Origin: Lacrimispora indolis DSM 755
GTDB lineage: Bacteria; Bacillota; Clostridia; Lachnospirales; Lachnospiraceae
Direction: 5' to 3'
DNA length: 64,000 bases
Assembly (NCBI RefSeq): GCF_000526995.1
Contig: NZ_AZUI01000001.1
Location: 3,328,001 to 3,392,000, forward strand
Positions 51,827 through 60,641 of the stretch are shown piece after piece. A model generated the notes under the pieces. That model saw only the letters and a program-made list of their open reading frames with translations. It made no database searches and was not told where the DNA came from. Position numbers and translations under genes: made by a program. The stretch's first letter is position 1. Every line of letters begins with the position of its first letter.

Positions 51827-52711
51827 ATGAATTTGCCACAGCTATACTATTTCCTGAAACTGGCAGAGCTTCAGCATTATACCAAGGCCGCAAAGGAACT
51901 GTATATATCCCAGCCCTCCTTAAGTGATTCCATTGCATCTTTGGAACAGGAATTGGGGATTTCCTTGTTTCAGAAGAAAGGACGCAATGTGAAGCTTACA
52001 AAATACGGACAGGAATTTTACGTTCATGTGTCCCAGGCGTTGAACGAATTGGAGCGGGGGATTGCTTCTATGAAGCGGCACTCCGGGCAGATCGGCGGTG
52101 TCATTGATGTGGGCTGCATTCCAACGCTTGTAGGAGACTTTCTGCCAACTGCGATCCAGAATTATATGAAAAAAGGTGCCCAGACAAAATTCAATATATT
52201 CCATGGAATGTCCATTGAAGTGGCCCATGGGGTGGCGGCAGGTAAATTTGATCTGGGATTCTGCTCCATGGTGGATGATGAGCCTGATCTGGTGTTTGTG
52301 CCGATTATGGCACAGGAGCTGGTTTTGATCGTCAATGACACCCATCCTCTGGCAGGCAGGCAGGAGGTCCGTCTCAGCGATTTAAAGGATTATAAGCTTA
52401 CTACATACCGGGATTCCATCCCCATTGGAAAGGTGGTGAGGGGACTCTTAAATGAACATGGGGTGGAAGCCACCTTTTCCTATGATGATGAGATTTCCAT
52501 CGGCGGTGTCATTTCCGAGAACCAGCTGGCCGCCATTGTCGCCAGGACTCCGTTTTTAAAACAGTTTGATAACCTGGTTCTCATTAAACTGACCGATGTT
52601 CCCGCGGACACCCGTCTGATCTATATGACTTACAGCAAAAAGAATTTTATATCATCTGCTGTAGAAGCTTTTGCGGATTTTATTGTTGCACATGAAATGA
52701 ATCTGCCATAA
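51827..52711 (+). CDS. LysR-family transcriptional regulator
   Basis: A 294-residue activator/repressor: N-terminal helix-turn-helix (FLKLAELQHYTKAAKELYIS, QPSLSDSIASLEQELG) and a C-terminal substrate-binding-like domain. The ATG at 51827 has GGGGG upstream; the family start MNLPQLYYFL fits. It converges on the CoA operon, which is its likely target, though promoter sites shared there are not clearly LysR boxes. Confidence 0.92.
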   Translation: MNLPQLYYFLKLAELQHYTKAAKELYISQPSLSDSIASLEQELGISLFQKKGRNVKLTKYGQEFYVHVSQALNELERGIASMKRHSGQIGGVIDVGCIPTLVGDFLPTAIQNYMKKGAQTKFNIFHGMSIEVAHGVAAGKFDLGFCSMVDDEPDLVFVPIMAQELVLIVNDTHPLAGRQEVRLSDLKDYKLTTYRDSIPIGKVVRGLLNEHGVEATFSYDDEISIGGVISENQLAAIVARTPFLKQFDNLVLIKLTDVPADTRLIYMTYSKKNFISSAVEAFADFIVAHEMNLP

Positions 52712-52727
52712 GCATCCGGCCGGATGC
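52712..52727 (+). repeat. Perfect 16-base palindrome after the LysR gene
   Basis: GCATCCGGCCGGATGC is self-complementary and followed by AAAAAAG, beside the terminator. Confidence 0.5.
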
Positions 52728-52767
52728 AAAAAAGAGGGCGCTGTCTTGACGATGGCTCCCCCTTTTT
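52728..52767. terminator. Bidirectional terminator between the LysR gene and the CoA operon
   Basis: AAAAAAGAGGGCGC pairs imperfectly with GGCTCCCCCTTTTT. A/T tracts on both sides suit both convergent transcripts. Confidence 0.65.
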
Positions 52768-52781
52768 ATATGGAAATATAT

Positions 52782-54083
52782 TTAGAATACAACCCCTGCA
52801 GTGGCCAAAAGGGCGATAATAAGTCCTGCCGCAAAGGCCGGGATGGTGGTGCCCAGGATAATATGCTTATAGCTCTCTTTCAGGCTGCAGCCGCAGATGG
52901 ACATGGTCAGGATCGCAACAGAAGAGTTGGGCAGCTTATTTAGGATTAAGGCTGATTCTGTGACAATACGGTGCAAAGCCTGGATATTGACGCCCATGTC
53001 TACAAACGCCTGCCCAAAACTTTCCATAAAGATGGTTTCGCCGGAGATGGCTGAGCCGGTTAAGCCGGTCAGGACCGTGGTGCCAAAGAAGGCCTTTAAA
53101 TATGCAGGCATGTTCATCGCCAGTACCGCCTGCTGGAGACTCTGAAAAGCAGGAGAGGCACCCAGGACTTTGGAAAGTCCCATGACTGCCGCTACCGTAA
53201 GCATGGAACTTAAGCCTGAGCTGCTTCCGGTCTTAATGGATGACTTCATATTTTTGATGTGTTTCAATTGTGTGCAGATGATCAAAAGTATGCCAAGGAC
53301 CAGAGAAAACATGATACTGGGTGATGTACCCCAGCCGGAGGTGACAACCACTGATCCTAAAACCAGGATAAAAGGCAGAACAGAGATAAAAATCCCAGGA
53401 AGTTCCTCATCATTTACGGCGGTGGTGTTGTCCTTATACATGGCCAGAAGCTCCTGTTCCGTATGGTTTTTATGGCTCTGCTTTTGGGCGTAATTAAAAT
53501 ATACGAAATAACATACCGCCAGGATTCCGGTAAATATAACGGATAATAATGGGGCAGATCCAAGAGAAGTGCCTAAGTAATTGCTTGGCAATACATTACA
53601 GATATCCAGGGAATATGCAAAGCCGTTGGCAGATGCGCCGCCGCCCAGAAGGAGAAAGGGCAGCACCCGGCGGTCCATTTTATTCTGGCGCAGCAGGTTA
53701 TCTGCGATGGGGTATAAGACAAATACCATGATGTATCCGTTGATACCAAGCAGGGTGATAAAAAAGGTACAGATCAGGATTACCAATCCCACCATTTTTG
53801 TCCCAAGTTTTTCTGTAAGGGTCTTGGCGATTTTTGTAGCAAGCCCGGTCTCCAGCACCAGCTGTCCGAAGACGCCGCCTAGTCCCAGGATCAAAAACCA
53901 GGATGCAACGAAAGCGCCTGCACCGCCGGAAAAGGTGGTGAGAAGTCCTTCCTTAAAATTCAGTCCGCTGGTCACCAGGATAATAGATGCTGTGATCACC
54001 GTTGCTGTAATCATATCGATGCCTTTGATAATCATAATGACCAGAAGCGTGATGGCAATTATCAAACCGATCGTAGCTAACAT
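52782..54083 (-). CDS. GntP-type permease
   Basis: A 433-residue membrane protein of the GntP/citrate-type (ion transporter) superfamily, with about 12 helices (FVASWFLILGLGGVFGQLVLE; GLTGSAISGETIFMESFGQ; LNKLPNSSVAILTMSICG). Final gene of the minus-strand CoA operon, so it probably imports the organic acid that the operon activates. It differs clearly from the GntP protein in the sugar-acid operon. Confidence 0.88.
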   Translation of the reverse strand: MLATIGLIIAITLLVIMIIKGIDMITATVITASIILVTSGLNFKEGLLTTFSGGAGAFVASWFLILGLGGVFGQLVLETGLATKIAKTLTEKLGTKMVGLVILICTFFITLLGINGYIMVFVLYPIADNLLRQNKMDRRVLPFLLLGGGASANGFAYSLDICNVLPSNYLGTSLGSAPLLSVIFTGILAVCYFVYFNYAQKQSHKNHTEQELLAMYKDNTTAVNDEELPGIFISVLPFILVLGSVVVTSGWGTSPSIMFSLVLGILLIICTQLKHIKNMKSSIKTGSSSGLSSMLTVAAVMGLSKVLGASPAFQSLQQAVLAMNMPAYLKAFFGTTVLTGLTGSAISGETIFMESFGQAFVDMGVNIQALHRIVTESALILNKLPNSSVAILTMSICGCSLKESYKHIILGTTIPAFAAGLIIALLATAGVVF

Positions 54084-54110
54084 AAGTTTCCCTCCAATAT
54101 TAAATAGTTT

Positions 54111-54665
54111 TTATGCTTTTTCTTTTGCTCCTGACTGCCAATGGGCCGTCATTTTATCAAGTGGGAGATGAACAAGCCCCGCTTCCATTGAATAGATATA
54201 AATCACAAATCCCCGCTTGCATCGGAACACACATTCCAGGCATGGATCCTCATCACAGTATGCGAATGCATCGGTATCTGCCAGTGCAAATACCATTGGC
54301 GGCCGTTTCGTTTCAGCCACATATTTCAAATATCCGCCGGTAAATGTTTTTAAATAGATCCACTCCGGTGCGTATTTAAGCTTCTCTGCCTTCCAGAAAA
54401 CCTGGACAGCATTGTCATTGTAGCCGCCGGTGATCTGGTAGCTGACCTTTATTTTGTCTTCTGCCTGTTCCGGGGCGGATGGGACCAGGCGTTCTGCTTT
54501 ATGATTGCAGCAGAGAATTTCTTTTTCCTCCAATGCCTTTTCTCCGGTGACCGGAAACAGGGTTCTGCATTCCCCGCAGCGATAAAAAACAACCTCAGGG
54601 CATTGGCCTGCCGGTGGTTTTCTTGTATCTCGGCATCTTCTTGGTCCGAATTTCTGTTCAGTCAT
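54111..54665 (-). CDS. Cysteine-rich protein, desulfoferrodoxin-like, SOR site lost (function unknown)
   Basis: A 184-residue protein I do not recognise as a named family with certainty. It has Cys30-x2-Cys33 and Cys52-Cys53, the spacing of desulforedoxin FeS4 centres, followed by a beta-rich region (IKVSYQITGGYNDNAVQV, APEWIYLKTF) resembling the neelaredoxin domain of desulfoferrodoxin. The histidines of its superoxide-reducing iron site are absent; instead there is a second cysteine cluster (Cys137, Cys142, Cys145, Cys149). It lies between a permease and an acyl-CoA ligase gene, so an electron-transfer or structural role in the CoA pathway is possible. Inference only. Confidence 0.55.
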   Translation of the reverse strand: MTEQKFGPRRCRDTRKPPAGQCPEVVFYRCGECRTLFPVTGEKALEEKEILCCNHKAERLVPSAPEQAEDKIKVSYQITGGYNDNAVQVFWKAEKLKYAPEWIYLKTFTGGYLKYVAETKRPPMVFALADTDAFAYCDEDPCLECVFRCKRGFVIYIYSMEAGLVHLPLDKMTAHWQSGAKEKA

Positions 54666-54671
54666 TGCCTG

Positions 54672-56306
54672 TCATCCCCTCATTCTCTTAATAAGTTCTT
54701 CCCTCAGCAGGTATTTTTTTACCTTACCGCTGCCTGTATGGGGGATTCTGTCGATCAGCTCCAGCCTTTCCGGCCAGAATCGTTTCGGCACGTTTTTTTC
54801 TTTTAAAAAGGCAATTACATCATGAAGAGTTAAATCCTTATGGTCTGAAAGGGGAACCACAAATGCACAGATCCGTTCTCCCAGCCGTTCATCGGGCATA
54901 CCAATTACCGTATGCTCCGCCACTCCGGGACAACCTTCTAAATTGTCATTGATCTCATTAGAATTTAAATTTTCTCCGCCCCGGACAATGATATCTTTTT
55001 TCCGCCCGATGATTCGGATATTGCCGGTTTCATCCATCACGCAGATATCTCCGCTGTGAAACCATCCTTCGTCATCCAGGGCTTCATCCGTGATCTTCCG
55101 GTTTTTTAAATAGCCCACAAAAACATTGGGACCTCTGGAAAGCTCTTCGCCCGGAGTGCCGGGAGGGACATCCTTTCCATCGTCATCAATCACCCGGATT
55201 TCTATGCCCTCCATGGCTCTTCCTGAAGTCGACCCGTTTAAGGACAGCACCTGGTCAGGTCTGACATATACATGAGGAACACTTTCCGTGGAACCATATA
55301 CCTCACAGAGAAGGATTCCGAAGTTCCATGCCTTTTGTACCATATAGCCAGGGACCGGAGCGCCTCCGCAGAGATAGAACCGAAGATAGGGCAGCGCTCC
55401 TCCGTTGTTCTCCAAGTCCCGCAGGATATCGTAAATAAAGGGGGTGGCTCCCATGGAATAGGTACATTTTTCCTGATTCATTAAGTTGATGGCTTCCCGG
55501 CAGCAGTATTTTTGCTGCAGCACCAGCTTCGCCCCTATGAGCATGGTTGCAATGATGCCATGATGGAAACCGGTGGCATGGTTTAAGGGTGCCGGCATAA
55601 ACATGATGTCTTCTTTTGTCAGCCCAAGTTCTTTATTAAATGTTTCCTCACTGTATCTGACATTGTCATGGGTCAGCAGTACTCCCTTTGTCCCGCAGGT
55701 AGTTCCGGAGGTGCCTAGAATTACGGCAATATCCTGGCCGGTTAAGGGGAGGCTTTGCTTCGGCTTAAGCGGTTCATACTGCTTAAGGATCTCATTCATG
55801 GTTATATTGTCACTTGCCTTTTCTCTTGCATAGTCCAGCAAGATAATGGTTTTTAAACCGGGAATCTGATCCTTTACCGACAAGATCTGTTTTTCATAAT
55901 CAGTTTTATAGAAGAACGTGGGCCCAAAGTATGCTTTGGATTCCGTCAGATTTATGCTGTGCACCAGTTCTTTCTCTTCATAAGACATTGCAATAGGATG
56001 TGCCGCTGCGCCGGCTTTAAAACAGGCAATGGTGATCATAACAAATTCGCTCCACACAGGGACCTGGTAAGAGACTGTGTCCCGTGGTTTTATCCCTTTG
56101 CTCAGGAGAAAGGCCGCCACTTTTGAAGCACCTTCGTCCATTTGCCTGTATGTATATCGAAAGCCTCTGTCATCCACCACATATTCACGGTCCGGATGAC
56201 ATTTCACCGACTCCTCCCAGCAGTCCAGTAAAGTTCTGTCTGTCCAGAAGCCTTTTTCCAGATACTGACGTTTCAGGTGGGGATTGATTTTAATTTCTTC
56301 AAACAT
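54672..56306 (-). CDS. AMP-forming acyl-CoA synthetase/ligase
   Basis: A 544-residue ANL-superfamily enzyme: P-loop-like LGTSGTTCGTKG, YGSTES, GWFHSGD, RKKDIIVRGGENLNSNEI, and the catalytic Lys region TGSGKVKKYLL. Activates a carboxylic acid to its CoA thioester with ATP, like CaiC in carnitine metabolism. The gene ends 6 bases before the cysteine-rich protein gene. Substrate cannot be assigned. Confidence 0.92.
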   Translation of the reverse strand: MFEEIKINPHLKRQYLEKGFWTDRTLLDCWEESVKCHPDREYVVDDRGFRYTYRQMDEGASKVAAFLLSKGIKPRDTVSYQVPVWSEFVMITIACFKAGAAAHPIAMSYEEKELVHSINLTESKAYFGPTFFYKTDYEKQILSVKDQIPGLKTIILLDYAREKASDNITMNEILKQYEPLKPKQSLPLTGQDIAVILGTSGTTCGTKGVLLTHDNVRYSEETFNKELGLTKEDIMFMPAPLNHATGFHHGIIATMLIGAKLVLQQKYCCREAINLMNQEKCTYSMGATPFIYDILRDLENNGGALPYLRFYLCGGAPVPGYMVQKAWNFGILLCEVYGSTESVPHVYVRPDQVLSLNGSTSGRAMEGIEIRVIDDDGKDVPPGTPGEELSRGPNVFVGYLKNRKITDEALDDEGWFHSGDICVMDETGNIRIIGRKKDIIVRGGENLNSNEINDNLEGCPGVAEHTVIGMPDERLGERICAFVVPLSDHKDLTLHDVIAFLKEKNVPKRFWPERLELIDRIPHTGSGKVKKYLLREELIKRMRG

Positions 56307-56346
56307 AACCCGCCTCCTTTGGATAAAAGAGAAGCTGCATTCCGCA

Positions 56347-57357
56347 TTACCCCTGTTTTTTCGCTTTTAATTCTTTTACCAGGGCGGGAATGATTTCGAA
56401 TACATCTCCAACGATACAATAATCCGCAACTTCAAAAATAGGAGCTGTTTCATCTTTATTAATCGCGATAATTGTCCCTGATTCGCTCATGCCGGCCACA
56501 TGCTGTACTGCTCCTGATATTCCGCAGGCAAAGTAAATTTTTGGTGACACGGTGGAACCGGTCTGGCCCACCTGCCTGGACTGGGGCATCCAGCCTGCGT
56601 CCACGGCTGCACGGGAGCAGCCGACGGTTCCGCACAATACATCAGCCAGTTCTCTTAAGATAGAAAAGTTTTCTGCTGATTTCATGCCTCGTCCGCCGGA
56701 TACGATGACTTCTGCGTCATCAAGGCGCAAATCATTGTCTTCACAGGCATTTAGAAAATCAATGACTTTTGTACGGATTTCCTGTTCCGGTGTCTTTATT
56801 TCTTCCTGAATGATGACCGGACGGTTATCCGGTGTTTTTTCCGGTTTTTTAAATGCGCCGGGCCTGCAGGTTCCCATTTGGGGTCTGGTTTCGCTGCAGA
56901 GGATCTGGGCGTATAAGTTTCCACCAAAGGCAGGTCGTTCCCATACTACGTTTCTGGTTACCTCATCAACACTTAATGCGGTACAGTCTGCGGTCAGTCC
57001 GGTCCGAAGGCTGACTGCGATCTTAGAACCTAGATCCCTTCCGTTTGCGGTTGCACCCACTAAAATGGTATTGGGATCATACTTCTTACATAATTCCAGG
57101 AACACATGGCCATAGGCATCCGCTGAATAATGCTCATACTCATCACCCTGCACCACATAGATCTTATCGGCTCCATACTCACCGGCAGCTTTCACCGCCT
57201 CCTCCGTTTCTTTTCCAATAACAACGGCACATAATTCCTGTTTTAATCCAAGGGCAAGCTTTCTGCCCTGTCCCAGGAGTTCAAGCCCAACGCTTTTTGG
57301 CCGGCCGCTAAAGCACTCAATCAATACCCATACGTCTTTACATGTTTCAAAACTCAT
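56347..57357 (-). CDS. etfA: Electron transfer flavoprotein alpha subunit
   Basis: A 336-residue FAD-binding subunit: C-terminal FAD motif RQVGQTGSTVSPKIYFACGI followed by SGAVQHVAGM and DETAPIFEVADYCIVGD. Passes electrons between a donor and acyl-CoA dehydrogenase. ATG 57357 is 9 bases after GGAGG; an in-frame GTG one codon upstream is also possible. Stands with etfB 13 bases upstream. Confidence 0.95.
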   Translation of the reverse strand: MSFETCKDVWVLIECFSGRPKSVGLELLGQGRKLALGLKQELCAVVIGKETEEAVKAAGEYGADKIYVVQGDEYEHYSADAYGHVFLELCKKYDPNTILVGATANGRDLGSKIAVSLRTGLTADCTALSVDEVTRNVVWERPAFGGNLYAQILCSETRPQMGTCRPGAFKKPEKTPDNRPVIIQEEIKTPEQEIRTKVIDFLNACEDNDLRLDDAEVIVSGGRGMKSAENFSILRELADVLCGTVGCSRAAVDAGWMPQSRQVGQTGSTVSPKIYFACGISGAVQHVAGMSESGTIIAINKDETAPIFEVADYCIVGDVFEIIPALVKELKAKKQG

Positions 57358-57373
57358 CACTTAAAACCTCCTT

Positions 57374-58162
57374 CTACAGTATTTTCCCATCGGCCAGCCT
57401 GCTGATCAGTGAGCATGCGATTTCTCCGGGATTGTTCCCTGTTATGGTCACGCCGTCCGCAGATCTTTTAGGGGTAAAGGTTGCTTTAACTTTGGTGGGA
57501 GAGCCCTTTAATCCCATTTTGGTGGTATCAGAGCCGGGAAGGTCTGCCAGCGTTATTTCCGGAATCTCAGCTTTTAAGGAGGCGATTTTATTCCTGATGG
57601 TAGCATATCTGGGCTTGTTGCTTTCTTTGGTTGCCGTGCACAAAACCGGGAGTCCGGCCTCAATGACTTCGATCCCTTCCTCCACCTGACGGCGTGCGAT
57701 GACCTTGTCACCATCCACTTTTAAATCCAGAATATAGGTGAGCCTGACCGCTCCAAGGTGCTCTGCAATGCTGGGAGCCGTCTGGCCGGTATCCCCGTCA
57801 ATGGCCTGTTTGCCTCCCAGGATCACATCAAAGGTCCCCAGCTTCTTAATTGCCTGGGAAAGGATATAGCTGGTAGCATAAGTATCGGAGCCTCCGAATG
57901 CCCGGTCGGTGATGAGATACGCTTCATCAGCGCCCATGGAAAGAGCTTCCCTTAACACGGCCTTTGCCTGGGGAGGCCCCATGGAGATCACCGTTACCTT
58001 GCCGCCGTACTGATCCTTTAACTGAAGTCCTGTCTCCAATGCATTTTTATCAAAAGGATTCATGATACTGGGGACTCCGGTACGGATCAAAGTGTTTTTT
58101 ACCGGGTCGATCTTGATTTCCGTGGTATCAGGAACCTGTTTTATACAAACAACGATATTCAT
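57374..58162 (-). CDS. etfB: Electron transfer flavoprotein beta subunit
   Basis: A 262-residue AMP/FAD-binding partner of EtfA: NIVVCIKQVPDTTEIKID at the start, ILGGKQAIDGDTGQTAP in the middle, and ATIRNKIASLKAEIPEITL near the end. The ATG at 58162 is eight bases after the GGGGG site; the one at 58168 is too close. It follows an acyl-CoA dehydrogenase gene, the usual electron partner. Confidence 0.95.
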   Translation of the reverse strand: MNIVVCIKQVPDTTEIKIDPVKNTLIRTGVPSIMNPFDKNALETGLQLKDQYGGKVTVISMGPPQAKAVLREALSMGADEAYLITDRAFGGSDTYATSYILSQAIKKLGTFDVILGGKQAIDGDTGQTAPSIAEHLGAVRLTYILDLKVDGDKVIARRQVEEGIEVIEAGLPVLCTATKESNKPRYATIRNKIASLKAEIPEITLADLPGSDTTKMGLKGSPTKVKATFTPKRSADGVTITGNNPGEIACSLISRLADGKIL

Positions 58163-58174
58163 TTTCATTCCCCC

Positions 58175-59317
58175 TTATTTATATTCCTTATCCAATACGC
58201 CTGCGATGGTCATTCTCTGAATCTGGTTTGCGCCTTCAAAGATCTGGAATACTTTGCAGTCCCTCATCAGCTTTTCAACCGGATACTCTTTGCTGAATCC
58301 GTATCCGCCGAAAATCTGTACGGCGTTGGAGGTCACCTCCTGGGCGCAGTCGGATACAAAGGTCTTGCAGATGGAGCCTTCTTTTTGGACCATGATTCCC
58401 TGATCCATCATCCTCATGGTGTTGTTGACCAGACACCTGGAAGCTTCCACCTTGATCGCCATATCTGCCAGCATGGCCTGAACCATCTGGAATTTAATAA
58501 GCGGAGAGCCGAACTGTTTCCGTTCCTTTGCGTATTTTACAGATTCATCAAGAGCTCTCTGCATGATGCCCACGGCCAGAGTGGCAACAAAGGCACGGGA
58601 TAAGTTCAGGGCATTTAATGCAAGCTTAAAGCCGGAGCCCTCCGGTCCCACCATGGCAGAGGCCTTTACCCGGACATTCTCAAAAATCAAGTCCGTTGTG
58701 TTGGAAAGACGAAGGCCCATCTTATTTTCATGGGCACCTACCGTTACTCCGGGGGTATCCCCATCGATGATAAATGCGGAGATTCCTTTGTGTCCTGCCC
58801 CAGGTGTTGTCTTAAAAAAGCCCACAAATACATCAGACAGAGCGCCATTGGTAATGAAAGTTTTTGTACCGTTTAATATGTATTCATCCCCGTCCAACAC
58901 AGCAGTTGCCCGCATGGCAGCCGGATCGGAGCCTGCGTTTGGTTCGGTTAAGGCAAAGCCTGCAAATCCGCCGGGGGCAATTTTGTCGGCAAAATACTGT
59001 CCCTGTTCCCTGGTTCCTGCCAGGATTACGTTTCTTAAGGCAACAAAGGTAGTTACAAAGGTAATGGCATAACCGGCATCTACTTTTGCCAGCTCTTCAA
59101 AAATCATGGCCGTGGTTTCATAGCTTAAGCCGGTTCCGCCGTATTCTTCCGGAATCTCCAGCATATGCAGTCCCATGTCAAATCCCCATTTAAACAGTTC
59201 TCTGGGACATTCGCCCTTTTCGTCTGCTTCCTGGACACGGGGCTTGATTTCGTTTTCCGCCATATCCCTTACAAGAGCCAGCAGTTCCTTTTGTTCTTCG
59301 GTGTATAGTAAACTCAT
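58175..59317 (-). CDS. Acyl-CoA dehydrogenase 1 (butyryl-CoA-dehydrogenase-like)
   Basis: A 380-residue FAD enzyme: FALTEPNAGSDPAAMRATA (flavin/substrate loop), FITNGALSDV, ERKQFGSPLIKFQ, and the catalytic-base Glu in FQIFEGANQIQR. Close to short-chain acyl-CoA dehydrogenases that work with EtfAB in Clostridia. Direction (oxidation or reduction) cannot be read from sequence. The gene ends 6 bases before etfB. Confidence 0.95.
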   Translation of the reverse strand: MSLLYTEEQKELLALVRDMAENEIKPRVQEADEKGECPRELFKWGFDMGLHMLEIPEEYGGTGLSYETTAMIFEELAKVDAGYAITFVTTFVALRNVILAGTREQGQYFADKIAPGGFAGFALTEPNAGSDPAAMRATAVLDGDEYILNGTKTFITNGALSDVFVGFFKTTPGAGHKGISAFIIDGDTPGVTVGAHENKMGLRLSNTTDLIFENVRVKASAMVGPEGSGFKLALNALNLSRAFVATLAVGIMQRALDESVKYAKERKQFGSPLIKFQMVQAMLADMAIKVEASRCLVNNTMRMMDQGIMVQKEGSICKTFVSDCAQEVTSNAVQIFGGYGFSKEYPVEKLMRDCKVFQIFEGANQIQRMTIAGVLDKEYK

Positions 59318-59343
59318 GTCATCTCACCTTTCCATTTGATTTT

Positions 59344-60570
59344 TCAAAGCTTTTTCAGTTTTGTTTCGCCGGTGGCAGCACCGGAAGCCAGAATTTCTTC
59401 GATCTCTCCGTTGGCATAATCCAGATGCTTCAGGATCTCAACCGTATGAGCGCCCTGGGAGCCGCCGATGTGATATTCCGGTACGCCAAGAGAACTGAAA
59501 TTTACCGGGTTTGTAGGCATGCAGCGTTCTCCGGAAGGATAGGGGATCTTTGCAATGATGTTGTTGGCCCAAACCTGTTCATCGTCATACATATCAAGGG
59601 GCTCGTATGCCGCCTCACAGGCCAGATCGTTTTCTTTGAACATGGCAAGAAGTTCTTTTCTTGTGAACGTGCCAATGGCTTCATCCAGGATGTCAATGAC
59701 TTCATGGTTTAAGTTGTCAGCATTTACCTGGGCACATTTCATATAACGTTCATTTCCCACCATGTCCGCTCTGCCAAGGAGGGTCATGATTTTCTCGTAG
59801 TCCCGGTCATACTCCGGACAGCAGATGACCACCCATTTCTGGTCACTGGTGCGGTATACGTTATTAAATGGATTGGGGACTTCCTTCCGGCTCTTGGGAT
59901 ACTGGTTTCCGTACTGGGCGGAGATGACTCCTGTGCTCAGCGCATATACTGCAGAATGGTGAAGGCCTACGGTGACCTTGTCGCCTTCACCGGATTTTTC
60001 CCGGGCGTAAAGAGCGGCGCAGATTCCGGACGCAAGTCCTAAGGCCACCTGGAAATCACCAAAGCCGTTGGTGGGAATCATGGGCGCATCGCCCCTGTTT
60101 ACGGTGGTACCGAATACGCCCCCTCTTGCCATATAGCAGGTGACATCAAAGCCTGCGGTATCTTTTTCCGGCCCGTTTTCCCCGTAGCCAAGAACCTGTG
60201 CAAAGATCAGTCTTGGAAACTTCTCTTTTAAGGTGTCATAGTCAAGCCCCAGCTTTTTTAAGGATTTTGTTCTGGTATTGGTGACAAAAACGTCTGCTTC
60301 TTCTAAAAGCTTATAGGCTATTTCAATTCCCTTTTCTGACCTTAAGTCCAGGGTAATGAACCGTTTGTTCATATTCGCTACGTCAAATGCCAGATTTTCA
60401 TCATCCTCATAGGGCATGTTGAACACCGCTCCCTGTGTTCTGGCCGGATCCCCTTTGGCAGACTCGATCTTAATGCAGTCGGCTCCCCATTCTCCAAGTA
60501 CGCGGACAGTGGTGGGGGCTGCTAAATAGGTGGTTAAGTCAACTACTTTTACTCCTTCTAATGGTTTCAT
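59344..60570 (-). CDS. Class III (CaiB/BaiF) CoA-transferase
   Basis: A 408-residue family III CoA-transferase: LEGVKVVDLTTYLAAPTTVR at the start, and the catalytic Asp142 in TAGFDVTCYMARGG. It swaps CoA between an acyl-CoA product and the free acid substrate, sparing ATP, as CaiB does for carnitine or HadA/FldA for 2-hydroxy acids. Start is ATG 60570, six bases after GGAGG; a TTG one codon upstream is not needed. Confidence 0.93.
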   Translation of the reverse strand: MKPLEGVKVVDLTTYLAAPTTVRVLGEWGADCIKIESAKGDPARTQGAVFNMPYEDDENLAFDVANMNKRFITLDLRSEKGIEIAYKLLEEADVFVTNTRTKSLKKLGLDYDTLKEKFPRLIFAQVLGYGENGPEKDTAGFDVTCYMARGGVFGTTVNRGDAPMIPTNGFGDFQVALGLASGICAALYAREKSGEGDKVTVGLHHSAVYALSTGVISAQYGNQYPKSRKEVPNPFNNVYRTSDQKWVVICCPEYDRDYEKIMTLLGRADMVGNERYMKCAQVNADNLNHEVIDILDEAIGTFTRKELLAMFKENDLACEAAYEPLDMYDDEQVWANNIIAKIPYPSGERCMPTNPVNFSSLGVPEYHIGGSQGAHTVEILKHLDYANGEIEEILASGAATGETKLKKL

Positions 60571-60593
60571 CAATTTCCTCCTTTACAAAAGCA

Positions 60594-60627
60594 GGGTCAT
60601 TAGGTCCAGACCGAACCTGATGACCCC
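60594..60627 (-). other. Hairpin between the second dehydrogenase and CoA-transferase genes
   Basis: GGGTCATTAGGT (60594-60605) pairs with ACCTGATGACCC (60615-60626), one mismatch or G-T pair. No T tract; likely an mRNA-stabilising stem inside the operon. Confidence 0.55.
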
Positions 60628-60641
60628 AAGTCAAATCATTA

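Noticed and set aside
53581..54171. 196-codon plus-strand frame
   Set aside because: It lies opposite the GntP-type permease, and its composition mirrors the antisense of membrane helices.
58563..59072. 169-codon plus-strand frame
   Set aside because: Antisense to acyl-CoA dehydrogenase 1, which carries all expected motifs.
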